From positions 310,001 to 374,000 of the forward strand of contig NZ_OY762655.1 in the NCBI RefSeq assembly GCF_963666255.1: 64,000 nt of DNA. Reading direction: 5' to 3'. The notes below the pieces were generated by a model. It was not told the origin of the DNA. It did no database searches and saw only the letters and a list, made by a program, of their open reading frames with translations. Position numbers and translations under genes: made by a program. The stretch comes from an uncultured Propionivibrio sp. Its GTDB lineage: Bacteria > Pseudomonadota > Gammaproteobacteria > Burkholderiales > Rhodocyclaceae. Each line of letters starts with the position of its first letter. Position 1 is the first letter of the stretch. Shown in pieces: positions 18,073 to 26,012 of the stretch.

Positions 18073-19047
18073 ATGAAAGTACTGATTACCGGCGGGGGCG
18101 GCTTTCTTGGCGGGCGATTGGCCCAGGCCCTGCTCAAGCGGGGCACGCTCGCTGATGCCAATGGCATACAGCGGGAGATCACGCAGATTTCCTTGCTCGA
18201 CATCACGTTCCCGGCACAGGACGATTCGCGTCTCAAGTACGTCTGCGGCGATCTCACCGATCCGGCTTTGCTCAGCACGCTGATCGGGCCGGAAACGACC
18301 TCGGTCTTCCATCTGGCATCGATCGTCAGCGGCGGTGCCGAGGCCGACTTCGAGCTTGGCATGCGCGTCAATCTCGATGGCACGCGCGCTGTCATGGAGG
18401 CCTGCCGCAAGCAGGCTCGCGTGCCGCGCTTCATCTTCTCCAGTTCGGTGGCTGCCTTCGGGTACGGATTCCCCCCTGTGGTTGATGACAATGTCGTCGC
18501 GCTGCCGCTTAACTCCTACGGTGCCCAGAAGGTCTGCTGCGAATATCTGATCAACGATTACAGCCGGCGCGGTTTCATCGACGGACGCGTCCTGCGCCTG
18601 CCGACGATTTCAGTGCGTCCGGGCAAACCCAATCTCGCCAAGTCTTCCTATGCATCAGGCATTATTCGTGAGCCGCTCAACGGCGTTCCCGCGCGCTGCC
18701 CGGTGACGCGTGACACCGGCATCTGGATCCTGTCGCCGGGCAAGGTCATCGATGCGATGATTCACGCCCATGACTTGCCGGCCTCGGCCTGGGGCGTCAA
18801 TCGCGTCCTCAATCTCTGCGGTACGACGGCGACTGCCGGTGAAATGGTCGACGCGCTGCGCAGGATTGCCGGGGACAGTGTCGCGAATCTCGTCGAGTGG
18901 GCCCCGGACGAAGACATCCAGGCCTTCATCGACAGCCTGCCGGTGCGTTTCAAGACCAATCGCGCGCTGATGATGGGATTCGTCGCCGACAAGGACGTCG
19001 ATACGATCATTCGCGATTACATTGCCGACCAGGGTATTCCGGTTTAG
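18073..19047 (+). CDS. NAD-dependent epimerase/dehydratase-family dehydrogenase (DenD-like)
   Basis: 324 residues of an extended SDR. The NAD-binding ITGGGGFLGGRLA (residues 5-17), FSSSVAAFG with the catalytic Ser (about 124), and the Tyr149-x3-Lys153 pair (YGAQK) are intact. The segment LPTISVRPGKPN followed by SSYASGIIREP is the pattern I associate with D-erythronate dehydrogenase (DenD) and close relatives. A 4-carbon sugar or sugar acid is therefore a reasonable substrate, but no 3-oxotetronate kinase (OtnK) or decarboxylase (OtnC) gene accompanies it here. It is the first gene of the operon divergent from lysR. Confidence 0.75.
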   Translation: MKVLITGGGGFLGGRLAQALLKRGTLADANGIQREITQISLLDITFPAQDDSRLKYVCGDLTDPALLSTLIGPETTSVFHLASIVSGGAEADFELGMRVNLDGTRAVMEACRKQARVPRFIFSSSVAAFGYGFPPVVDDNVVALPLNSYGAQKVCCEYLINDYSRRGFIDGRVLRLPTISVRPGKPNLAKSSYASGIIREPLNGVPARCPVTRDTGIWILSPGKVIDAMIHAHDLPASAWGVNRVLNLCGTTATAGEMVDALRRIAGDSVANLVEWAPDEDIQAFIDSLPVRFKTNRALMMGFVADKDVDTIIRDYIADQGIPV

Positions 19048-19079
19048 GCGAACATCATTTCAACGGACGAGGAAACAGA

Positions 19080-20027
19080 ATGACTCAGGAATGCTGCAAC
19101 ACGCCGCGCTGGAACCGCGACAACTGGCCGATCGCGGCGGCCATGATCAATTTCCCCGGCGTCCTGCCGAACGGATCGCTGGTCCAGGAGCAGTCCGTCG
19201 ATCAATGGGCCGAGACGCTGCAGCAGGTCGTCGATGCCGGCTTTACCGAGCTCGATCCGACCGACAGCTGGCTGCGTGTCGCCGATCTTTCGCCGTCCCG
19301 TTTGCGCGAGTTTCAGTATGTCGTCAAGACGCTCGGGCTGACGATCCCGGCGATTTCGACGACGCGGCGCAGCAGCGTCATCGATCCGGATCACGCCGAC
19401 GAATATCTTGCCTACAACCACCGCGTCATCGAGACGGCGGCGGCAATCGGCGCCAAGGCTGTCAGTTTCGGATTGTTCGGGCAGTTTACCGAGGAGCAGA
19501 AAAAGCGGCTGTGGTTCTGGACGGCCGAAGGCGTCAAGAATCCCGATGATGCCGCGACCTACCAGAAGGCGGTGACGCGCATCCGCGAACTCGGCAAGCA
19601 TGCCGCCGAATACGGTATCGAGGTCTCGCTCGAGATGTACGAGGATACCTATATCGGCACGGCCGACGGGGCGGTGCGTTTCGTCAATGACGTCGATGTG
19701 CCTTCGGTCGGGATCAATGCCGACATCGGCAATCTGGTGCGTCTGCACAAGCCGGTCGAGCACTGGTCGGCGATGATCGACAAGATCGTCCCTTACGCAA
19801 AATACTGGCACGTCAAGAACTACATGCGCATCGAGGATCCGGACCGGGGCATCTATTTGTCGTATCCGACCTCGCTGGCGCTCGGCATCATCAACTACCG
19901 GATTGCCGTTCAGAAAGCCATCGCCAGCGGCTTCAAGAGCGCCTTCCTGTGCGAGCACTACGGCGGCGACGGTCTGACCGTCTGTGGCATGAACCGCGAA
20001 TACCTGAGAACGATTTTGCCGCGCTGA
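19080..20027 (+). CDS. Xylose-isomerase-like TIM-barrel sugar isomerase/epimerase
   Basis: 315 residues. The metal-ligand pattern of AP-endonuclease-2/xylose-isomerase-like barrels is visible: Glu in VSLEMYEDT, Asp in INADIGNL, His in YWHVKNY and Glu in FLCEHYGGDG. Such proteins isomerise or epimerise free or phosphorylated sugars and include OtnI and hydroxypyruvate isomerases, but this one is longer than OtnI. ACGAGGAAACAGA upstream of the ATG gives the ribosome binding site. It lies 32 bases after the denD-like gene, so the two probably act in sequence. The substrate is unknown. Confidence 0.72.
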   Translation: MTQECCNTPRWNRDNWPIAAAMINFPGVLPNGSLVQEQSVDQWAETLQQVVDAGFTELDPTDSWLRVADLSPSRLREFQYVVKTLGLTIPAISTTRRSSVIDPDHADEYLAYNHRVIETAAAIGAKAVSFGLFGQFTEEQKKRLWFWTAEGVKNPDDAATYQKAVTRIRELGKHAAEYGIEVSLEMYEDTYIGTADGAVRFVNDVDVPSVGINADIGNLVRLHKPVEHWSAMIDKIVPYAKYWHVKNYMRIEDPDRGIYLSYPTSLALGIINYRIAVQKAIASGFKSAFLCEHYGGDGLTVCGMNREYLRTILPR

Positions 20028-20029
20028 CG

Positions 20030-20062
20030 GGCGGCGCCCCAGGGGCGCCGCCGCAGATTTTT
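20030..20062 (+). terminator. GC-rich hairpin with short T-run after the isomerase gene
   Basis: Perfect 11-base arms (GGCGGCGCCCC at 20030-20040, GGGGCGCCGCC at 20042-20052) around a single A, followed by GCAG and TTTTT at 20058-20062. It resembles an intrinsic terminator or a partial attenuator between the enzyme genes and the TRAP transporter genes. dctP follows 55 bases later. Confidence 0.6.
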
Positions 20063-20116
20063 CGCGCGCGCGTCCCGTTTGCCATTGATCCACAAATCTA
20101 GAACAAGGAGCTGGTC

Positions 20117-21136
20117 ATGTCTTTCGCATCAAAGGGAATGGTTGGCCTGGCGGCGGCTGCCGTCATGGCATGCTTCGCCTCGGGCGCCCTGGCGCAGAAC
20201 GCGACAGAGCGTAATATCCGCCTCGGTCATGGTATTGCCGCCGAACATCCGCTCGGACAGGCCTCGGTGAAATTCGCGGAGATCATGGATCGTCTGAGCG
20301 GCGGGAAATTCAAGATCAAGGTCTTTCCGGCGACCCAGCTAGGATCCGAGACACAGATGATCGCGGCGGTCCGTGGCGGCGTCCAGGAGATCACCATCGT
20401 CGCGTCGGCGCCGGTCGCGACGATCATCAAGGAATACATGCTGTTCGATTTGCCTTTCCTGTTCCAGAACGAAAAGGAAGTCGATGCGGTGCTCGACGGC
20501 AAGCTCGGCCAGCGCCTGCTTGATCTCGCCGAATCGAAGAACATGATCGGCCTGTGCTACTGGGAAAACGGCTTCCGCCAGGTGACCAACAGCAAGCGCC
20601 CGGTCGCCAGCATGGAAGACATGTCGGGCCTCAAGCTGCGGGTCATGCAGAACCCGGTGTACATCGATGCCTTCAAGGCGCTCGGTACCAACGCGATTCC
20701 GATGCCCTTCACCGAACTCTATTCGGCGATGGAGTCGAAGGCGATCGACGCGCAGGAAAATCCGGTGCCGATCATTTATGCCAGCAAGTTCCATGAGGTG
20801 CAGAAGTATCTCAGTCTGACCAACCACGCCTATGCGCCGTATGTCGTGCTGGTCAGCAAGGGCTTCTGGGACAAGCTCGACGCCAAGGAAAAGGACCAGC
20901 TGAAGGCCGGATGCTATGAGGGACGCACCTATCAGCGCAACCTCAACCGCAAGATGACGACCGAGCTGGTCGACAAGCTCAAGAGCGAAGGTATGACGGT
21001 CAGCGTGATTCCGCCGGCCGAAGCGGCGAAGATGCGCGACAAGCTGAAGCCGGTGATCGAGCGGTACACGCAGGACATCGGTCCGTCGGTTGTCGAGCAG
21101 GCGCAGAAGGAAATCGCTGCCGTTCGCGGTCGCTGA
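20117..21136 (+). CDS. dctP: TRAP transporter substrate-binding protein (DctP family)
   Basis: 339 residues with a signal peptide ending ALA-QN (cleavage after about residue 26). The mature protein has the DctP fold signature: IRLGHGIAAEHPLGQASVKFAE at the N-terminus, GLKLRVMQNPVY with the conserved Arg that binds the carboxylate of acid ligands in most family members, and the GTNAIPMPFTELYSAMESKAIDAQENP hinge segment. It delivers substrate to DctQM. The Arg suggests an acidic ligand such as an aldonate. An AAGGAG ribosome binding site precedes the ATG. A large stem-loop follows the gene. Confidence 0.9.
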   Translation: MSFASKGMVGLAAAAVMACFASGALAQNATERNIRLGHGIAAEHPLGQASVKFAEIMDRLSGGKFKIKVFPATQLGSETQMIAAVRGGVQEITIVASAPVATIIKEYMLFDLPFLFQNEKEVDAVLDGKLGQRLLDLAESKNMIGLCYWENGFRQVTNSKRPVASMEDMSGLKLRVMQNPVYIDAFKALGTNAIPMPFTELYSAMESKAIDAQENPVPIIYASKFHEVQKYLSLTNHAYAPYVVLVSKGFWDKLDAKEKDQLKAGCYEGRTYQRNLNRKMTTELVDKLKSEGMTVSVIPPAEAAKMRDKLKPVIERYTQDIGPSVVEQAQKEIAAVRGR

Positions 21137-21148
21137 TAGTGCCGTTAC

Positions 21149-21192
21149 ACGGCCTCGTCTTTCGCTGCTTATCAGGCGAAGGATGAGGCCGT
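21149..21192 (+). repeat. Intercistronic stem-loop between dctP and dctQ
   Basis: A 17-pair stem has arms at 21149-21165 (starting ACGGCCTC) and 21176-21192 (ending GAGGCCGT) with a 10-base loop. Two of the pairs are G-T. There is no T-run after it. Stems of this kind behind binding-protein genes usually protect the upstream mRNA and cause the binding protein to be made in excess over the membrane subunits. Confidence 0.6.
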
Positions 21193-21278
21193 TCCGGTCA
21201 TGCAATTCGAGTTGGCGAGGAGTTCGAAAGGGCTCGGAGGATCGCTTTCGAATGACGTCATAAGCGGGGGAATGTGAA

Positions 21279-21779
21279 ATGCTTGGGAAACTGATAAAGC
21301 TGGTCGAATGGATTCTGGTGGGGATGTTCGGCATCATGGCGGTGCTGGTGTTCGGGAACGTGGTGCTGCGGTATGGATTCAATTCGGGGATCGTGTTTTC
21401 GGAGGAAGTGTCGCGTTTCTTTTTCATGTGGCTGACGCTGATCGGGGCCTTGATCGTGATGAAGGATCACGGGCATCTGGGGATGAGCAGCGTGGTCGAG
21501 AAGTTTGGTGAGCGTGGGCAGCGTATCTGCCGGTTCCTTGCCGATTCGCTGACGCTGATCTGTTGCCTGCTGCTGGCGCACGGGACCTGGAAGCAGATGA
21601 TCATCGGCATGGACGACCATGCGCCGGTGACCGGCATTCCGATGGGGATCGTCCAGTCGGCATTGTTCATTTCGAGCGTCGGCATGGCGCTGGTGCTCGG
21701 TTACGGGATCTGGCGGCAACTGACGGGCCGGATGCCGAAGGAAGAGCTGATTCCGTACAGCGGCAGCGTTGGCGAATAA
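21279..21779 (+). CDS. dctQ: TRAP transporter small membrane subunit (DctQ family)
   Basis: 166 residues with four predicted membrane helices (about 10-33, 45-65, 86-106 and 128-150) and the conserved VLRYGFNSGIVFSEEVSRFFFMWLTLIGA segment of DctQ proteins. It forms the membrane part of the sodium-driven TRAP importer with DctM. It lies 142 bases after dctP, with a stable stem-loop between them, and has GGGGGAATG upstream of its ATG. dctM follows 15 bases later. Confidence 0.88.
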   Translation: MLGKLIKLVEWILVGMFGIMAVLVFGNVVLRYGFNSGIVFSEEVSRFFFMWLTLIGALIVMKDHGHLGMSSVVEKFGERGQRICRFLADSLTLICCLLLAHGTWKQMIIGMDDHAPVTGIPMGIVQSALFISSVGMALVLGYGIWRQLTGRMPKEELIPYSGSVGE

Positions 21780-21794
21780 GCGGAGAAGACGACC

Positions 21795-23078
21795 ATGACC
21801 ATTGCGACTTTTCTCTTCTCCCTGCTGGGCGCGATGGCGCTCGGTGCGCCGATCGCCTTCTCGCTGCTGATCTGCGGCGTTGCGCTGATGCTGCAGATGG
21901 ACAACTTCGACACGCAGATCATTGCGCAGAATCTGCTCGAAGGCGCCAACAACTATCCGCTGATGGCGGTGCCTTTCTTCATGCTGACCGGCGAGCTGAT
22001 GAATGCCGGCGGTCTTTCCAAGCGCATTGTCGAAGTGGCCGACGCGCTGATTGGTCACGTGCGCGGCGGTCTCGGTTATGTCGCGATCATCACGGCGGCG
22101 GTGGTGGCCAGTATCTCGGGGTCGGCGGTGGCCGATACCGCGGCGGTGGCGGCCCTGCTGATTCCGATGATGCGCAATGCCGGCTACAGTGTGCCGCGTT
22201 CGGCCGGTCTGATTGCTTCGGCGGGGTGTATCGCGCCGGTGGTGCCGCCGTCGATTCCGCTGGTTGTCTTTGGCGTGACGACGCAGCTGTCGATCACCAA
22301 GCTGTTCATGGCCGGTATTTTCCCGGGGCTGATGATGGCGGTGACGCTGGCGGTGACCTGGTGGCTGGTGGCGAAGAAGGAGCAGCCGGGCGGACCGGCT
22401 CAGCGCGGCTTCGAGCTGGGGCGTTTCCTGACGGCCTTGCGCAACGGCATCTGGGCGCTGGTTCTGCCGTTTGTCATCATCGGCGGGATGAAGGCGGGCG
22501 TGTTCACGCCGACCGAAGCGGCGGTCGTTGCCGTCTTCTATTCTCTCTTCACCGGTCTTTTCGTCTATCGCGAACTCGATTACCGGAGGGTGCCGCACCT
22601 GATGCTGTCGGCGTTGAAGACGTCCTGCACGATCATGTTCCTGGTCGCCTGCGCGATGGTCTCGGCATGGCTGATCACGATCGCGGACATTCCGGCGCAG
22701 ACGATCGAGCTGCTCAAGCCGTTCATGGGCAACCAGATGGTGCTGATGCTGGTGATCACGATCCTGGTGATCATCGTCGGGACGGCGCTGGACCTGATCC
22801 CGACGGTGCTGATCCTCGGTCCGATCCTGGTGCCGGTGGTGAAGATGGCGGGGATCGATCCGTACTACTTCGGCGTGCTGTTCATCATGAACAATGCCAT
22901 CGGCCTGCTGACGCCGCCGGTCGGGACGGTGCTCAACGTCGTGGCGGCGGTCGGCAAGGAGAAACTCGACAACGTCATCAAGGGCGTCTGGCCTTTTCTG
23001 CTCGCCGAGACCGTGCTGATGTTCCTGCTCGTCTTCTTCCCCAAACTCGTCACCGTGCCGGCCAAGTGGCTGTCATAG
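21795..23078 (+). CDS. dctM: TRAP transporter large membrane subunit (DctM family)
   Basis: 427 residues and about a dozen hydrophobic segments. The family signature is clear: LMAVPFFMLTGELMNAGGLSKRIVEVADALIGHVRGGLGYVAIITAAVVASISGSAVADTAAVAALLIPMM is split across two helices with the conserved Ser/Gly-rich loop, and the C-terminal half has NNAIGLLTPPVGTVLNV. It is the ion-coupled translocation channel. It is the last gene of the transporter set. Confidence 0.92.
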   Translation: MTIATFLFSLLGAMALGAPIAFSLLICGVALMLQMDNFDTQIIAQNLLEGANNYPLMAVPFFMLTGELMNAGGLSKRIVEVADALIGHVRGGLGYVAIITAAVVASISGSAVADTAAVAALLIPMMRNAGYSVPRSAGLIASAGCIAPVVPPSIPLVVFGVTTQLSITKLFMAGIFPGLMMAVTLAVTWWLVAKKEQPGGPAQRGFELGRFLTALRNGIWALVLPFVIIGGMKAGVFTPTEAAVVAVFYSLFTGLFVYRELDYRRVPHLMLSALKTSCTIMFLVACAMVSAWLITIADIPAQTIELLKPFMGNQMVLMLVITILVIIVGTALDLIPTVLILGPILVPVVKMAGIDPYYFGVLFIMNNAIGLLTPPVGTVLNVVAAVGKEKLDNVIKGVWPFLLAETVLMFLLVFFPKLVTVPAKWLS

Positions 23079-23105
23079 TGGCTATCAAAGGTCTGATGCC
23101 GTTGT

Positions 23106-23130
23106 CCGATGCCGCCGTGGGCGGCATCGG
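23106..23130. repeat. Perfect hairpin after dctM
   Basis: Arms CCGATGCCGCC (23106-23116) and GGCGGCATCGG (23120-23130) with a 3-base loop. No T-run follows, so it may stabilise the transcript or act as a weak terminator before the TSUP permease gene. Confidence 0.5.
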
Positions 23131-23160
23131 CGTGATGCGCTGAGCGGTATCGTCGATTTC

Positions 23161-23955
23161 ATGTTTTCGGATTTCGTCCTGATCGCGGTGGCGGCGCTGG
23201 CCGCCGGTTTCGTTAATGCGATTGCCGGCGGCGGCACCTTTTTCAGTTTTCCGGCCTTCGTCGCCGCCGGTGTTCCGCCGGCGCTGGCGAGCGCGTCGAA
23301 TAATGTCGGCTTGTGGCCGGGCAACGGTATGGCGGCCTTCGCCTATCGTCGCGAACTCTGGGCGGTGCGTGCGCACCTGCCGTTCCTGTCGGTCGTGACC
23401 CTGGCGGGCAGCACGGCCGGTGCCGGTCTCCTGTACTGGATCGGTAATGACGGTTTCGCCCGATTGTTGCCAGCGCTTGTCGTCTTCGCGACGGCGCTGT
23501 TCGCTTATGCCGAACAAATCCGGGCCTGGGTGCTGCGTATCGCGCAACGCCAGACGTCGGGTGCCGGGCCGCGTCCCGGTGGGTCGCTTGCCTCGGCGCT
23601 GGGGCTGGGCATCGTCGCTGTCTATGGCGGTTTCTTCGGCGGCGGCGTCAACCTGATGGTGCTCGCCAGCCTCAGTCTGATGGGCTACCGCGATATCCAA
23701 CAGACGAATGCCATCAAGAATTATCTTGCCGTGCTGATTATCGCCAGTGTCTTCGCCGTCTTTATCGTTCAGGGCGGTATCGCCTGGGGGCAGACGCTCG
23801 TCTGCGCCGTCGGCGCAATGACGGGCGGATATGTCGGTGCCAGCGTTGCCAAGAAAATGCCGGTGGGCTGGTTGCGCGGCATGGTGATTTTCGTCGGTAT
23901 CGCGCTGACCGTGATCTACACCTGGCAGTACTGGATCAAGCCAGCGCTGGCTTGA
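23161..23955 (+). CDS. TSUP (TauE/SafE, DUF81) family permease
   Basis: 264 residues with about eight hydrophobic segments. The duplicated family motif appears as GFVNAIAGGGTFFSFPAF (about 16-33) and GIVAVYGGFFGGGVNLMVLASL (about 152-173). TSUP proteins export sulfite, sulfoacetate or related organic anions; the substrate is not evident here. It lies 82 bases downstream of dctM on the same strand, so it could belong to the sugar regulon, or it could be independent because a hairpin lies between. Its start lacks a good ribosome binding site. Confidence 0.82.
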   Translation: MFSDFVLIAVAALAAGFVNAIAGGGTFFSFPAFVAAGVPPALASASNNVGLWPGNGMAAFAYRRELWAVRAHLPFLSVVTLAGSTAGAGLLYWIGNDGFARLLPALVVFATALFAYAEQIRAWVLRIAQRQTSGAGPRPGGSLASALGLGIVAVYGGFFGGGVNLMVLASLSLMGYRDIQQTNAIKNYLAVLIIASVFAVFIVQGGIAWGQTLVCAVGAMTGGYVGASVAKKMPVGWLRGMVIFVGIALTVIYTWQYWIKPALA

Positions 23956-23970
23956 TCCAAGCGTGGCGGC

Positions 23971-25308
23971 TCAGCCCGGCAGGCGTTGGTCGACACTGTT
24001 GGCGAGCGTTTTCAGCGCCGGCGCGATATCGACGGGGTAGGGCGTTGTTGTGTCGAGGCTGCGGCAGCTTTCCGGCAGGCGCGCGAGTTGCGTTTGGGCG
24101 TCGTCGCGCAGTTGCGCCAGCGTTGCCTGCGCTGCCGTCCGCCGACCGTCGCGCATGACGCATTCGAGCAGCGGCGTACCGGCCGGGGCGTCGCCCTCGA
24201 GGGTCAGCGTATCGCCGCACATGCGTCCATCGCCGTCGTAGCGGCGATAGACCTGTTTGCGTCCCGGCCAGCTGGCCTTGCCTTCGGAGCGCTTGCGCCG
24301 CGCTGCGCCGGCGTATTCCTGCAGCTTGTACGCGCATTCGAGGTAGGGGCAGTCGTCCGAGGTGTTCATGCGTGTGCCGATGCCGAAGCCGTCGATCGGT
24401 GCGCGGTCGGCGCGCAGGCGGCGCACGGCGTATTCGTCGAGGTTGCCGCTGGCGAAGATATGCACGTCCTTGAGACCGCCGTCATTGAGAATGGCGCGCA
24501 CACGCGCGGCGTTCTGGCCGAGGTCGCCACTGTCGATGCGTACCGCCTGCAGGCGGATGTTGCGTGCGGCGAGGCGGCCTGCCAGCGGGATGATGGCGCG
24601 GGCGGCGGCGTCGATGTCATAGGTGTCGATCAGCAGTGTCGTGGCGCGCGGATGCGAGAGCGAGAAGTTCTCGAAGGCCTCGCTTTCGTCTTCGTGCGCC
24701 TGAATGAACGAATGCGCCATCGTGCCGAAGAGCGGAATGTCCCACTGCATGCCGGCGAGGACGTTGGCGGTGCCGTTGAAGCCGGCCAGATAGCTGGTGC
24801 GCGCCGAGAGCATGCCGGCTTCGGCGCCGTGGGCCCGGCGGAGGCCGAAGTCGACGAGCAGGGCCTCGGGTGCGACCAGTCGTGTGCGCGCGGCCTTGGT
24901 GGCGATCAGTATCTGGAATTGCAGCAGGTTGATGATGCGCGTTTCAACGAGTTGGGCCTCGCGCAGTGGCGCGACGACGCGCAGGATCGGTTCGTTGGCG
25001 AAAAACGGCGTGCCTTCCGGCATCGCCCAGACTTCGCCGGAAAAGCGGAAGTCGCGGAGCGTGGTGACGAATTCAGGCGTGAATCGGCCGCTCTTCGCCA
25101 GCCAGTCCAGTTCTTCAGGCGTGAAATGCACGGTCTCAAGATAATCGAGTACCTGTGCGAGGCCGGCGGCGAGCAGGAAATTGCGATTGTCGGGCAGGCG
25201 GCGGACGAAGAACTCGAAGACGGCGGTGTCGTTCATGCTGTGGTCATCGTAGGCCTGCAGCATGGTCAGTTGATAGAAGTCGGTGAGGAGGACGCTTTGG
25301 TCGTTCAT
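23971..25308 (-). CDS. pncB: Nicotinate phosphoribosyltransferase
   Basis: 445 residues. LLTDFYQLTMLQAY at the N-terminus, the catalytic His199 region FGTMAHSFIQAHEDE and the phosphoribosyl-binding segments (RIDSGDLG, IFASGNLDE, GFGIGTRMNTS) identify PncB. The enzyme makes nicotinate mononucleotide from nicotinate and PRPP in the Preiss-Handler branch of NAD salvage. Its ATG overlaps the pncA stop codon (ATGA), so both steps of the pathway are translationally coupled. Confidence 0.93.
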   Translation of the reverse strand: MNDQSVLLTDFYQLTMLQAYDDHSMNDTAVFEFFVRRLPDNRNFLLAAGLAQVLDYLETVHFTPEELDWLAKSGRFTPEFVTTLRDFRFSGEVWAMPEGTPFFANEPILRVVAPLREAQLVETRIINLLQFQILIATKAARTRLVAPEALLVDFGLRRAHGAEAGMLSARTSYLAGFNGTANVLAGMQWDIPLFGTMAHSFIQAHEDESEAFENFSLSHPRATTLLIDTYDIDAAARAIIPLAGRLAARNIRLQAVRIDSGDLGQNAARVRAILNDGGLKDVHIFASGNLDEYAVRRLRADRAPIDGFGIGTRMNTSDDCPYLECAYKLQEYAGAARRKRSEGKASWPGRKQVYRRYDGDGRMCGDTLTLEGDAPAGTPLLECVMRDGRRTAAQATLAQLRDDAQTQLARLPESCRSLDTTTPYPVDIAPALKTLANSVDQRLPG

Positions 25309-25883
25309 TCTGGAGTTTCCTCAAGCAGCGTAGCGCCGGCGGCCTGCATTTCGGCGATCGCGTGCGCGCCGTCGCCGGCTTGTACATTGACCGCCCGGAT
25401 CGCTTCGCTCAGCAGGACGACGTCGTAACCGAGACGGCAGGCATCGAGGACCGTGTTGAGCACGCAATAGTCGGTGGCCAGCCCGCCGATGAAGAGGCGT
25501 CTGCTGCCGGTCTGTTGGAGTCGATCGGAAAGGTCTGTGCCGCCGAAACCGGAGTAGGCATCGACGGCAGCGGTCGTCGCCTTGCTGATGATGCTTGCAT
25601 TTTCCGGCACGCGCAGCGCCGCAGCGAAGCGGGCACCGTCGGTGTCGGCGATGCAGTGGTTCGGCCACGGCCCGCCTTGAGGGATGAACGAGCAGTGCGC
25701 GGCCGGATGCCAGTCGCGGGTGGCGAAGATCGGCAGGCCCGCGGCCTGAAATCGTTCGATCCAGCGATTGAGCGGCGCAATGACGGCGTCGCCGTCGGTC
25801 ACGGCGAGCTGGCCGCCGGGAAGAAAGTCATTCTGTACGTCGACGATCAACAGCGCATCGCCGGATTGAAGTCGGGTCGTCAT
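25305..25883 (-). CDS. pncA: Nicotinamidase
   Basis: 192 residues of the isochorismatase-like hydrolase fold. The catalytic triad is visible: Asp15 (IVDVQNDF), Lys101 (IISKATT) and Cys140 (GLATDYCV). The metal ligands appear as Asp57, His59 (ATRDWHP) and His76. It hydrolyses nicotinamide to nicotinate, the substrate of PncB encoded immediately downstream. The ATG at 25883 is followed by the typical sequence; an upstream extension of the frame is Pro/Arg-rich and not credible. Confidence 0.92.
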   Translation of the reverse strand: MTTRLQSGDALLIVDVQNDFLPGGQLAVTDGDAVIAPLNRWIERFQAAGLPIFATRDWHPAAHCSFIPQGGPWPNHCIADTDGARFAAALRVPENASIISKATTAAVDAYSGFGGTDLSDRLQQTGSRRLFIGGLATDYCVLNTVLDACRLGYDVVLLSEAIRAVNVQAGDGAHAIAEMQAAGATLLEETPE

Positions 25884-25971
25884 CGAAGTCTCTGGTGTAT
25901 CAGGCCGGGAACAGGGGGGTGGGCGCGGGGCGGCGGGCGCAATTCGTTTGGCATGAACGCCCGGCGCGAAT

Positions 25972-25998
25972 CCCGCGCGCACGGCCGTGGCGCGCGGG
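25972..25998. repeat. GC-rich inverted repeat upstream of pncA
   Basis: Arms CCCGCGCGC (25972-25980) and GCGCGCGGG (25990-25998) flank ACGGCCGTG. The repeat lies after the suhB stop codon and before pncA on the minus strand. Without a T-run on that strand it is at best a weak terminator. Confidence 0.35.
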
Positions 25999-26012
25999 CT
26001 TTGTTTGCGGCG

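Noticed and set aside
21563-23143. Long + strand frame overlapping dctQ and dctM in another phase
   Set aside because: It has a low-complexity Asp/Gly/Arg composition, and both TRAP subunits are unmistakable in the other frame.
23986-25428. Long + strand frame opposite pncB
   Set aside because: pncB has all catalytic motifs and is coupled to pncA; the opposite frame has no coding signature.
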